A stretch of DNA of 64,000 nucleotides from Sorangium cellulosum So0157-2 (GTDB lineage: Bacteria; Myxococcota_A; Polyangia; Polyangiales; Polyangiaceae), in the NCBI RefSeq assembly GCF_000418325.1, contig NC_021658.1, positions 14,488,501 to 14,552,500 of the forward strand, in the 5' to 3' direction. The notes beneath the pieces were generated by a model that made no database searches, had not been told where the DNA came from, and was given only the letters and a program-made list of their open reading frames with translations. Every line of letters begins with the position of its first letter. Within the stretch, counting starts at the first letter, position 1. The position numbers and the translations under genes are program-made. Shown one piece after another: positions 35,251 to 44,691 of the stretch.

Positions 35251-35814
35251 TCACGCCGCGGCGTCCGCGAGCTCGCCGCGCAGCAGGCCGTAGACCGCGG
35301 TGTCGGTGTACCGCCCGTCGTAGTACCAGTTCTGGCGCTGCCGCCCCTCGAGCGCGAAGCCGAGGCGCTCGAGCACGCGCGCGGAGGCGCGGTTCTCCGG
35401 ATCGATCTGCGCCTCGACGCGGTGGAGCTCCATCGACGCGAAGCCGAAGCGGATCAGGGCGCGCAGCGCCTCGGTCATGATCCCCCGGTTCCAGAACGCG
35501 GGCAGGAGGTCGTAGCCGATCTCGGCCCAGCGATGGGGTTTGTTCCAGCGCCAGAAGCCTCCCGTGCCGACGAGCTCTCCGCTCTCCTTGAGGGTGATGC
35601 CCCAGCGGATCGAGGTGTTCTCTTGGACGCCGGCCATGATGGTGGCGATGCGCCGCTCCGCGTCGGCGAGCGAGCCGTCGGGCGCGCGGCCGAAGTAGCG
35701 CACCACCTCCGGATCCGACTGGATGCGGAAGATGCGCTCGGCGTCGCTCGGCGCGATCGAGCGGAGCGTCAGGCGCGGCGTCGTGAGGACGGGGAACGGG
35801 TCGAACGATGCCAT
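35251..35814 (-). CDS. GNAT N-acetyltransferase, RimJ/RimL type
   Basis: A 187-aa Acetyltransf_3 family protein: LTTPRLTLRSIAPSDAERIF, then GYDLLPAFWNRGIMTEALRA with the acetyl-CoA loop region, then ENRASARVLERLGFALEGRQ. The substrate is unknown. Convergent with the kinase gene (29-bp gap) and divergent from the frameshifted minisatellite gene. Confidence 0.9.
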   Translation of the reverse strand: MASFDPFPVLTTPRLTLRSIAPSDAERIFRIQSDPEVVRYFGRAPDGSLADAERRIATIMAGVQENTSIRWGITLKESGELVGTGGFWRWNKPHRWAEIGYDLLPAFWNRGIMTEALRALIRFGFASMELHRVEAQIDPENRASARVLERLGFALEGRQRQNWYYDGRYTDTAVYGLLRGELADAAA

Positions 35815-35921
35815 CGGCCGATGGCATCAGCGGGGGTCTCGGGGCGTCAAGCGCGGGGCACGGGCCGAGCGGCCTTGACGTCGCCGTGCGCTCGGCCGAC
35901 ACCGCTCGGGGAGGACTTCGC

Positions 35922-36514
35922 ATGGCGCCGCTCAAGGAACTCGGTGCGGAGCCGCTCGCCGCGCTCGAGGAGGCGGAGGGCGCCGGCGGCGAGCGCGGGG
36001 TGGAAGGGGCGCCGGCGGCGAGCGCGGGGTGGGCGCCGGCGGCGAGCGCGGGGTGGAAGGCGCCGGCGGCGAGCGCGGGGTGGAGGGCGCCGGGGCGCCG
36101 GGGCGCCGGGTCCGCTTTGCCCGCGGGGTATCCGAGCTGCCCGGCGATCTGCCGGTGGTGGTGCTCCACGAGGACGCGATCCTGCGCTGGCGGCCCACGC
36201 CGAGGCGGCCGGACGGCGCGCCCGCGCGGCTCACCGAGGTGGCGGTGGGCGCGGCGATCGCGGTCGAGCATGGCGGCATCTGGGACGAGGGGCTCGTCCT
36301 CGGCCGCGTGGTGCGCCCGGCGCGCGCCGGCGCCTTCCGGGTCGACGGCGACGTGGAGCACTACCCGTCGGTCGCCGACGCCGAGCGGGCGCACGGCCCG
36401 CTCGAGCCGGGAGAGCCGCAGGAGGTGCCGGCGGCGGCCGGGGATCCGGCGTTCGAGCTGGGCGAGCCGATCGGGCGCGACGCGCGCGGGATCGGCCGCA
36501 GGGCGAGGCGATAG
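35922..36514 (+). pseudogene. Hypothetical gene with a +2 frameshift inside a coding minisatellite (possible phase-variable gene)
   Basis: The ATG at 35922 has an excellent ribosome-binding site (GGGGAGGA, six bases before). It starts MAPLKELGAEPLAALEEAEG and enters a tandem repeat encoding AGGERGVEG units. Between repeat copies 1 and 2 the run GGGG (36006-36009) replaces GG, shifting the frame by two. Copies 2-4 encode the same GAGGERGVEG peptide in the second frame. It continues with strong coding bias through VRFARGVSELPGDLPVVVLH and LTEVAVGAAIAVEHGGIWDE to the stop at 36514. The whole would be about 197 aa. An alternative is a shorter active gene from the GTG at 36029 (161 aa). I do not recognise the family. 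Confidence 0.6.
35979..36111 (+). repeat. 27-bp-type coding minisatellite plus 9-bp repeat
   Basis: Four copies of GGCGCCGGCGGCGAGCGCGG plus GTGGAA begin at 35979, 36008, 36032 and 36059, with spacings of 29, 24 and 27 bp. Three 9-bp GCGCCGGGG units end the array. The 29-bp unit carries the frame-breaking GG. Confidence 0.85.
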
Positions 36515-36571
36515 CCGCGAGCGACGCAATGAGAGGCGATAGCCGCGGGCGCGCCGCGCCCGCCGCGTCGC

Positions 36572-37204
36572 TCAACCGAGGTCGCTGACGGCGTCGCCGC
36601 CCGCCTCGGTCCAGCTGCCGCGGCTGCGCAGCCGCTCGCGGTAGGCGATCACCTTCGGCCAGCGCCCGGGGTCGTCGAGGTGCGAACCGCGGAGCAGCGA
36701 GAGGGCGGCGCCCACGGAGCAGTCCGCGAGCGACATCGAGCTCTTGAGCAGGTACTGGTCCTCGAGCTCTGCCTCGAGCAGATCGAGCGAGCGCGTCGCC
36801 TCGTCGCTGGCCCGCTTGACGACCGCCTCGGCGAGGGCGGGGAGGCCCGTCTTCGGCGCGACGACGCTGGTCCACCAGATCGCGCTGCAGTGCGGGGTCA
36901 GGTGCGCGCTGTCGAAGAACAGCCACTGGAGCGCCCGGGCCTCGGACGTCGGCACGTCGGGCCAGCGCGTCGTCCCGTGCGTGCGGCCGAGGTAGGCGAT
37001 GATGGCGTTCGACTCCCGGAGCACGAGCGGGCCGTCCTCGAGGACGGGCACCTTCCGGTGCGGGTTCAGCCGGGCGAACGCCTCGGCGCGCTGCTCGCCG
37101 CGAAACAGGTCGATCTCGACCGGTTCGTAGGCGAGCCCGAGCTCGGCGAGGGCGAGGCGCACCTTGAGCGCGTTGGGCGAGTGGCGGAACGTGTAGAGGC
37201 GCAT
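36572..37204 (-). CDS. Glutathione S-transferase family protein
   Basis: A 210-aa cytosolic GST. The N-terminal thioredoxin-like half has MRLYTFRHSPNALKVRLAL, NPHRKVPVLEDGPLVLRESN (cis-Pro and the glutathione-binding E-S pair) and AIIAYLG. The C-terminal helical half contains LADCSVGAALSLL, the conserved Asp motif. The start at 37204 puts the beta1 strand at the N-terminus; a longer start at 37222 adds six residues without a ribosome-binding site. The substrate is unknown. Confidence 0.9.
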   Translation of the reverse strand: MRLYTFRHSPNALKVRLALAELGLAYEPVEIDLFRGEQRAEAFARLNPHRKVPVLEDGPLVLRESNAIIAYLGRTHGTTRWPDVPTSEARALQWLFFDSAHLTPHCSAIWWTSVVAPKTGLPALAEAVVKRASDEATRSLDLLEAELEDQYLLKSSMSLADCSVGAALSLLRGSHLDDPGRWPKVIAYRERLRSRGSWTEAGGDAVSDLG

Positions 37205-37294
37205 GCCGGCGCAGTAGCGCATGCGGCTGGAGGGCGCGAGCGGGCGCGGTGAAGGGGATGAGAGCGCGCGGGAATGCGTGCGCGCCTGGCTGGA

Positions 37295-38167
37295 TCAGGC
37301 GATGCCGGTGACGGGCGGATCGACCGGAGCGGGCTCGGGCTTCACGGGGCCGGCATCCGGCTTCTTGTCGGGCCGAGGGGACGCCGGCGTGGCGCGCGTC
37401 GCCGTGTACAGATTGGGGAATCGACCTTCGGGATCGTCGTAATAGAAGAGGAATCGCCCAATGCGGACGGCTTCGTCGTAATGGCGGAAGAGCAGCTTGG
37501 CGGCGCGCGCCTGGTAGCCTTTCCAGAGCGTCTGTTCGGGCGTCGACGTGGCGCCGAGCAGGCGCAGGATCTGCTCTGCGAGGGCGCTCGCTTCCTGCTC
37601 GTCCTCGCCGCGGAAGTTCCTCTTGTCGTCTTGGATGGCGTCGCGGTGCTTGCGGTACATGTCGGCGACGCCCGACAGGTCGTTGGCGAGGTCGAGGTGG
37701 CCGCTGCCCGCGCGCAGGTGCGCGAGCTGGGCGGTGGCCTCCGCGTCGCCGTCGAGGTGGTACTCGAGGGTCTTCAGCATGCGCGCGCGCATCTCGTAGG
37801 CGCGCTCGACGAGGGTGGCCGGGAGCGCCGCCCCGGAGTGCGTGGCCGAGGTGAGGAGGAGCTTGTGCCGGGCGAACCAGGTCGCCCAGGCGACGCTCTC
37901 GAGCCCGTCGATGAGCGCGGCGTCGAGCGCGCCCGCCGCGGCGATGGCCGCGATGCGCCGGCGCAGCTCGGGCGCGGCGAGCGTCTGGGCCACGCCGATG
38001 GCCTGCACGGCGGCTGCCTGGAGATCGATCCGCGGCGTGTCCAGCCCGGCGAGCGGTATCGCGTCCAGGTCGGGCTTCACGCGCTGGAAGGCCGCCTCCG
38101 CGATATGGAGCTGGGTGGGTTCGACGGCGGGTGTCCCTGATTTGTTCGGGTTCTTGGGTTTGGGCAT
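37295..38167 (-). CDS. Hypothetical helical protein
   Basis: A 290-aa protein starting MPKPKNPNKSGTPAVEPTQL. It is mostly alpha-helical with regular Leu/Ala heptads (LRRRIAAIAAAGALDAALID, ERAYEMRARMLKTLEYHL) and a Pro-rich C-terminal tail of about 30 residues. Four-helix bundle packing is likely; there is no signal or membrane segment. I know similar uncharacterised proteins only as myxobacterial hypotheticals. It borders the degraded RHS locus, but its own frame is intact. Confidence 0.75.
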   Translation of the reverse strand: MPKPKNPNKSGTPAVEPTQLHIAEAAFQRVKPDLDAIPLAGLDTPRIDLQAAAVQAIGVAQTLAAPELRRRIAAIAAAGALDAALIDGLESVAWATWFARHKLLLTSATHSGAALPATLVERAYEMRARMLKTLEYHLDGDAEATAQLAHLRAGSGHLDLANDLSGVADMYRKHRDAIQDDKRNFRGEDEQEASALAEQILRLLGATSTPEQTLWKGYQARAAKLLFRHYDEAVRIGRFLFYYDDPEGRFPNLYTATRATPASPRPDKKPDAGPVKPEPAPVDPPVTGIA

Positions 38168-38404
38168 GGACGCAAGGACTAAGTCGCGCGGGAGAGAATG
38201 CCGCGAGCGAGCACGAAATGGGCGCGATTCATGAATATCGTCGCGCGGTTGCAGGATGGCAGGGGGAGGTCGCATGGGGCGTGGGGATTGAACGCCGTGC
38301 TGGGCGAGCGGGTCGGTCGAGCTGGGCGCCCGGGCGGGTGGGTGGAGGAGCAGACGGTGCTCCGGCCGGTGCATCGGCTGGCCGGCGGCGGAGGACGCTG
38401 CGAC

Positions 38405-38705
38405 GTTGCGGGAAGCGCGCGGGGCTTGGCGGCGGGTGGTGCAGGACGCTGGGGGAAGGGCGCGGGGCTTGGCTGCGGGTGGTGCAGGACGTTGCGGGAA
38501 GTGCGCGGGGCTTGGCCGCAGGTGGTGCAGGACGCTGGGGGAAGTGCGCGGGGCTTGGCGGCGGGTGGTGCAGGACGTTGCGGGGAGTGCGCGGGGCTTG
38601 GCTGCGGGTGGTGCAGGACGTTGGGGGAAGTGCGCGGGGCTTCGCCGGAGGTGGTGCACGACGTTGAGGGAAGCGCGCGGAGCTTCGCGGCGGGTGGTGC
38701 AGGGC
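38405..38705 (+). repeat. 43-bp tandem repeat (minisatellite), seven units
   Basis: The motif GGTGGTGC recurs at 38435, 38478, 38521, 38564, 38607, 38650 and 38693, exactly 43 bp apart. Units share GCGCGGGGCTTGGC and GGTGGTGCAGGACG with scattered substitutions; the last two units are more diverged. The unit length is not a multiple of three and there is no spacer variation of CRISPR type. Confidence 0.88.
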
Positions 38706-38870
38706 TCGTCGTCCGTCCCTTCGGTAAGCAGGTTGACCGAGCCGAGGTGGTCGACATGGATGTACGGCGTCCGCAGACCCCAAAGATGGCTGTGCGCATC
38801 GACGGATGCGCAGCGCCGCCTCCCTCCGCGCGAGGATATCAGAGGCGGAACGGGCGCCCGTACATGTCGA
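38706..38870 (-). pseudogene. Orphan RHS-core fragment with internal deletion
   Basis: Two blocks match the RHS gene at 39308-44496. 38711-38774 corresponds to about 40588-40651 and encodes IHVDHLGSVNLLTEG (compare IHVDHLGSVDLLTEG). 38782-38869 corresponds to about 41377-41464. The blocks keep the same order and strand, so about 0.7 kb between them has been lost. It is a remnant of a second RHS copy or a displaced C-terminus. Confidence 0.8.
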
Positions 38871-38906
38871 CCCTCACCGTTTTCTATCTGTCGGCGCCGG
38901 TATCCC

Positions 38907-39292
38907 TCAATCCTGTTCCCATTCAATCGCCTTGGTGAGTTCGCCTCTGCTGCAGAAGTGTCTCATCGCCTCCCGGGCAATCGGTGTCGGGATACTGTTT
39001 CTTATTGAAAACTCGGACCAGCTGTCGCCGAATTTAAAGGCTATTTCGTTGTCGAGATCCATCTCTCCTTTGCTTGTAAAATAAGGTGGATTTTGTCGCC
39101 ATTTACATAGTTCAATACGCTGCTTTCGCGACCCAGGCCGATTGCTAGCGAGTCTCCCGACTCCGACAGCTCTACGATTACAAGCGTCGGGTCGGCATTC
39201 GAAAAGGTGGCATGGAGCTCATCGAGAAGGCGCTCCAAGTCAGAGATCGATGACAGCTGCCGCTTCTGCTGGTCCCATTCTACTACGAACAT
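38907..39292 (-). pseudogene. Imm1-family immunity protein gene, frameshifted
   Basis: The first frame gives 83 aa, MFVVEWDQQKRQLSSISDLE to DSLAIGLGRESSVLNYVNGD, then out-of-frame residues and a stop. The adjacent frame carries on with NPPYFTSKGEMDLDNEIAFK, FGDSWSEFSIRNSIPTPIAR and REAMRHFCSRGELTKAIEWE, ending at 38907. Together they read as one Imm1-like protein of about 128 aa; restoring a fifth A in the AAAA run (TTTT at 39091-39094 on the plus strand) joins them. Imm1 proteins protect against nucleic-acid deaminase toxins. It lies 15 bp downstream of the deaminase-tipped RHS gene on the same strand, the expected toxin-immunity arrangement. GC is lower than its neighbours. Confidence 0.75.
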
Positions 39293-39307
39293 GTTCTTCG
39301 CCTCCTC

Positions 39308-42300
39308 TCAGTCCGGTAGCCCTATGAATACATGGTCATAGCCGTCCGGCCCGAGCACGCGAAGTCGTGCGCCTTCGGGTAGCATTCGCGGAAGCATCGC
39401 ACCGCAACCGGTGGAGCTAGAACAAGGGACCTGGTTGATGTGCAAAGTTGCATCCTTGATTCCTCGCTCTCGCATAACAGCTGCCGCGTGGGCCTCAACG
39501 TGCGACTTGATTCGTCCATTCATGTCTGGCGTCCCGCGGGGCATTGATGCAGAAGGCCCCTTGTAACCGCTGACGAGCGGCGTATCGCCTGTGGCCGTCC
39601 TCAATACCCCTGTGGTCTTACCCCCTGTGTATACCGGCAGCGACGGGGCCCCCGGGCGATCCCCGCCGCGGTCGTGGCTTCTTCGAGCGCCCCCAGCCCT
39701 CTCCCCGCGCCGAACACGGTGGCCGCGCCGAGGATGACCGTCTTCACCCCCGCCGCGCCGGCAGCGCGGTAGTCGTCCCGGTCGATGGCGAGCGCCGTGT
39801 CCGCCGCTCCCCGCCCGATCTGGTAGAGCGGGTTGACGGCGTTCAGCGCGCCGACGACGCCGTCCTCCTTGTACCCGTCCCACACGGCGCGGCCCAGCTC
39901 GTACGTGCCGTAGCCCCCGAAGGTGAGCGCGCTCAGCACCAGCGACCGCGCGACGCCGAGCGCCAGCTCGCCCGTGCCCTCGCCGGCGCCGAGCAAGCCC
40001 TCGCCGACCACGCTGGCGGCGCTCGCGTGCTCCGGCGACGACGGCGCCGGCTGGGGCACGAAGCCCGCGCTGGTGCCGTAGACGCCGACGTCGACCGGCG
40101 GCACGGCGCCGCCGACCTCGGCGCCCGTGGCGTTGGCATCGGCATCGGACCTCGCCTCGTGCTCCGGGAACCTGGCGACCACCAGCTCTTCGATCGGCGG
40201 CAGCCCCAGCTCTTCCGACGTGAACTCCGCGCCGGCCGCTCGCGATGACCCACCCCGGTCCTCCGGAGCCGCCTCCTGAAAGCCGCTCGGGTCGACGTAC
40301 GCGAGCGGGTTGTTCAGCACGTAGCTGTAGGCGTTCCAGCTCTGGCCGAAGAGCGGCCTGGAGACGACCGGATCGGGCGTCGTCAACCTCCCGATCCTCG
40401 GGTCGTACAGCCGCCCCTTCATGTGAACGAGCCCGAGCTCGTCGTCGCTCCCGTGCCCGGTGAACCCGCGCGCCAGCAGCGCCGGCGGCGCCTCCGCTGC
40501 CGGCGCGCGCCGCCACGTCACCGGATCGCGGCGCGCGCCGAACGCGTCGTAGCTGCGCCGCTCCACCTCCTTGCCCGCGTCCTCGCCGCGCCCCTCGGTG
40601 AGCAGGTCGACCGAGCCGAGGTGGTCGACGTGGATGTACAGCGTCCGCGCCTCCTCGCCGGCCCTCTTCGTGACCACCGCCACGGCGCGCTCGCTGGAGC
40701 GCACCGTGTACCGATGCTCCACGGCGCCCGTCGCGAGATCGGTGATCCGCTCGTACAGGTCGCCGGCATAGACCGTCTGCTCCGCGGGGGTGGTCTTTCT
40801 GATCCGCCGCTGATCGCCGTCGTAGTCGAGGTCGACCGTGCCCGCCCCGCCCGCGAGCATGATGCTCGCCGGCAAGTCGAACGCCGTGTACCGGATCTCC
40901 TCGACGCCCGGCCTCCGAATCTGGTTGCCCACGGCGTCGTACGCGAACACGTCGGCTCCCGCCGTCTTTACCGCGTGCGGGTGGTCCGGGTCGTACGTGT
41001 ACTCGCCGACGTCGGGCTTCTCTCGGATGTTCCCGTTCGGCGCGTACGTCGTCTCGAACAGACAGAACCGCTCCTGCCGCGCGGCGCACGTCCGCCGATC
41101 GAGCTTGTCGTAACGGAGATGCTCGGTCCTCTCCAGCCGGTCGTCGCGCCGCGAGGTGAGGTTGACACGTTCATAGGTACCCGTACCAGAGGTCCTGGAG
41201 CACGACGTGGTCCTTCATCGTGGCGACGCGGCGCAGCCGGCCTTGGGTCTCGTGGTACGACCGCTCCGTGGTCACCCCGTTGCCGAACTCCTCAATCCGG
41301 ATCCGGCCGGCCTCGTCGGTGCCCTCGAGCCGCCAGAACATCTCTCGGGAGCGCTCGTCCCGCAGGCCCACGAGATGGCCGTGCGCATCGAAGATGCGCC
41401 GCACCCCGAAGCGCCGCTCCCCCTCCGCGTGCGGGTACCAGAGCCGGAACGGCCGGCTGTACACGTCGTAGTCGATCGCGGTGGCGAACCGCTCGCCCTC
41501 GATCGTCCGCTCGGTCTCGCTCAACCTCCCCAGCGCGTCGTACCGGTACGTCGCCCTGTGCCCTTCAGGGCTCGCCACCTCGGCGAGCTTGCCCACCCCG
41601 TGCTCGGCCTCGTCCCAGGTCCAGGTCGTCGTGCCGTCTTCGTCGCTGCGCTCCACGGCCCGGCCGAGGCGGTCGTGCTTCCAGCTCACCTCTCGCCCGA
41701 GCTCATCCACCGTCGAGGTCCGCTGGCCGAACCCGTCGTAGTGCGCGACGGTGTGGTCCCTTGATCCGGGTCGATGTGCCCGGGTCGATGTGCCGGCGCA
41801 CCCGGCCGTACGCGTCGCGCTCGGTCGTCGTCTTCGCGTCGCCGGGGTCGGTGACCGTCCACAAGCCGCCGAACGGGCCGTACGCATACGACGTGACGCC
41901 CCCTTCAGGATCGACGATCCGCACCGGCCGCCCGAGCGCATCGTTCTCGATCGTGGTCACGCGCCCGCCCGGCCCTTCCACCTCCACCGTCCTGCCGAGA
42001 TACCGGTAGCGCGTCTCCGCCCCCCAGGCCGCGCGGTGCCAGGCGATCCGGCCCATCGCGTCGTGCCCGTACGTCTCGGCCTGCATCCGCTCGCGCGGCG
42101 TGCCCTCGGCCGCCGGCAGCGACCGCCGCGCCACGCGCTCGCCGCTCCGATCGAACGCGATCTCCTGCACCACGCGCTCCGCCGGCCCGTCGCCGGTGCG
42201 CGCCTTGTACGCCCACCCCCGGATCGGCCGCCCAAACCCGTCGAGCTCCACCGTCTCGTCGGCGCCGCCGTCGGTCGCGGTCCTGCGCAGCACCCGCCAC

Positions 42301-44496
42301 GCGTCGCCCCGCGGCCCGCCGTCGCGCGTGCGCGAGAGCGTCGCGCGCGTGGTCGTGCCGTCGGGCCGGCGCTCCTCGGTGACGCGCCCGAGGCCGTCGT
42401 GCGCCCATTGCGTCGCGAGGCCGTTCGGATCCACCACGGCCTCGAGCACCCCGTGCCCCGCGTCGTACCTCGTGTACGTCACGTGCCCTTCCGGGTTCCG
42501 CTGCGCGTGCGGGAAGACCCCCTCGGCGTCGTACGAGACGCATGCCTTCCGCCGCCCTCCAAAGGCGTCCTCCGCCCTCGTGTGGATCACGTTGCCGAAC
42601 GCGTCGCGCGTGTATCGCACGCGGACCACCGTCTCCGGATCCCCGTCGTCGCTGCCCGCCGACTCGGTGCGCACGCGCCCGTGCCGGCCGTACGTGCGCG
42701 AGCTCGTGCGGCACTGCTCGAGCGAGAGCGCGCGGCTGCGCTCCTGCTGCGTCTCCAGCAACCCGATGAGCCACGCGTCCTCGTCGTTCCGGAACGTCCT
42801 CTTCACCTTCAGCGTGAGGTCGACGCCCGCGGTCGACGTGCTCTCCTCCCGGATGTTGCCGAACGCATCCCACGCGCTCACGAGCCTCTCCGTACGGCTC
42901 ACGAGCTGCATGCGCCGTCGCCCGGCTCGCCGGTGTCGTACCGGGGCAGGTACGTCCTCTTCTCGCCGCGCACGCCCGGCTCTGCGGCCGACAGGTGGCT
43001 GTACTCGATCTGCACCTTGGGCACGTGCGCCGCATCCTCCGGGTCGTACGCGCTCATGCCGTCGCTCACGGTCCACAGGAGATCCTCCTCGTGCAGCCGG
43101 CTGCGGAACACCGTCAGCGCCTTGCCCACGGCCAGCACCACGTCCTGGTTGCCGTCGCCGTCCACGTCGGTGACGCGCGGCGCCCACGGGTGCGCGAGCG
43201 TGATCTCGCGGTCGACAAGCACCTCGCTCACGGGCAGGCGCGCGTCGGCCACCACGTATGTCCCCTCGCCGGTGCTGCCCGTCGCCTGCAAGATCTTCCA
43301 CAGGACAGGCCCGCCAGGCTCGCGCATCGGTATCAGCAGGTCCTGCCGCCCGTCGCCGTTGTGATCGATCGGCGCGGCCAGCTTCGCGAACGCGTCGGCG
43401 TCGAACACGAACGACGGCAGGCTGCTCACGCCGGCCGCGAAGCCGTCGCCCGTGTTGATGAACGTGCGCAGCTGGCCATCGTCGAAGCCCGTCTCCACGC
43501 GAGCATCCGGAGACGATCCAGCTGCAGCGAGCTCCGCAGCGCCATGCCCCGCGAGTACAGCACGCGCCCGGCGCCCGGCCGCCGCGGGGCATACACGAAC
43601 TCGATCGCTCGCGTCGCCGCCGCCCGCGGGTGCCCCGTGTACTCGATCCGCCGCGGCGCGTGCTCGACCGTGTAACCCTCGCTCGCGCTCGTCTCGTTTT
43701 GGTAATTGAAGTCGATCGTATTGCCGCTCCAATCGCTCACCCGCGTCACCCACCACGCGCGGATGACGCCCCCCTTCGCGAGCACCTGCCCGCTCGGCGC
43801 CCCGCCATACTCGAGGATCCGCCCCGCCCGGGTGAACACCCGCAATCGCTTCGGCCCTCTCGCCCGGTCCCACCCGCCCTCGTAGCTCGCGATCACCCGC
43901 GCGAACGTGTCCGGGACCGTCCGGTACTCGACGACCTCGCCGCCTCCGCCGACCTCCACCAGCCGCTTGCCATCGAGGCAGAGCGCGTCGCCCTCGTCGT
44001 ACCGCACCGCCCGGTTCTCGCCGTCCTGCGCGAGGTTCCGCGGACACCGCATCACCGCCGACAGCCCGGTCACGGAAAACCCCACGCCGAGCACGCCCTC
44101 ACCCGATGCGCTGTCGTACTGCACCGCGAGCTCAGGCTCCATCCCGGCGCGCCCCGGCGGCACGGCGAGCGGAATCGTGTACGTCGCCTCTCCGGTGCTC
44201 GTCACCCCGAACGACGCGGCGATCTCGCCTGCCTCGACCGTCGCCGAGCGCGGCAGCTCTGCCGGAAATGGCGGCGCCGTCTCGTCGGGCTCCGGGCAGG
44301 GCGCGTCCGGCAGCTCCAGCCACGAGGCGGGGATCCGCGGCGAATCCGAGCACGCCGTCACGGCGAGCACGCACGCCGCGACGAGCAGCGCTGCCAGGAG
44401 CCAGCGACGCGCGCGCCTCTGCGGACCACGAGCGCCGCGAGACCGGCACGGCACACAGGGCGACCCGCCGACGGCAAGAGATGATCCGGCTCTCAT
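39308..44496 (-). pseudogene. SpvB/RHS polymorphic toxin with C-terminal DddA/SCP1.201-like deaminase domain, multiply frameshifted
   Basis: The protein starts at 44496 with a lipoprotein signal (lipobox AVTAC, Cys 49). A SpvB domain follows (SFGVTSTGEATYTIPLAVPP), then VCBS/TcdB-mid repeats (IDHNGDGRQDLL, VTDVDGDGNQDVV), many YD repeats, and the RHS core (YIHVDHLGSVDLLTEG, GRLYDPRIGRLTTPDPVV, NAYSYVLNNPLAYVDPSG). A hydrophobic linker leads to a deaminase tip with HVEAHAAAVMRERGI, PCSSSTGC and MLPRMLPEGARL, ending at 39308. Coding bias moves between frames at about 43500, 42905, 41780, 41171 and 39640. The 41780 break coincides with a perfect 14-bp tandem duplication (41767-41794), and the 39640 break with a GGGGGCCCC run just before the toxin. 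The 43500 break seems to have lost sequence. As written the toxin cannot be made from one frame. Confidence 0.85.
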
Positions 44497-44691
44497 TTGC
44501 AATGCTCTCCCTGAAAGCGCGCCGCTTCCGTATCTCCGGTGTGGGGTGCGATCAACCTCGCTCGCGGCTGGCGAACGCCGAGACGACGGAATGGACGTGA
44601 CCCACGGAGATCGTCCTCGGCGTTCATGCGCGGCGCCCGCCGCGCCGTGAGCCCGACCGTCGGCCGCGCGCCCCTCTGCTACCCTCGCGGG

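Larger units (their letters stand above)
38168..38906. other. Gene-free stretch with minisatellite and RHS debris
   Basis: 739 bp without an intact gene. It holds the 43-bp tandem array (38405-38705) and an RHS gene fragment (38706-38870), described separately. The first 230 bp show nothing recognisable. Confidence 0.7.

Noticed and set aside
36029..36514. 161-codon frame from GTG 36029 as the complete gene
   Set aside because: The GTG lies within the repeat array without a ribosome-binding site, whereas the ATG at 35922 has an excellent one and shares the repeat peptide; kept only as an alternative.
38405..38705. Regularly spaced repeats that could be taken for a CRISPR array
   Set aside because: The 43-bp units follow each other without unique spacers and no cas genes are present.
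39308..44496. Frame breaks in the RHS gene as simple sequencing errors
   Set aside because: A perfect 14-bp duplication at one break, an apparent internal loss at another, and intact neighbours argue for real decay, though single-base breaks in G or A runs could still be errors.
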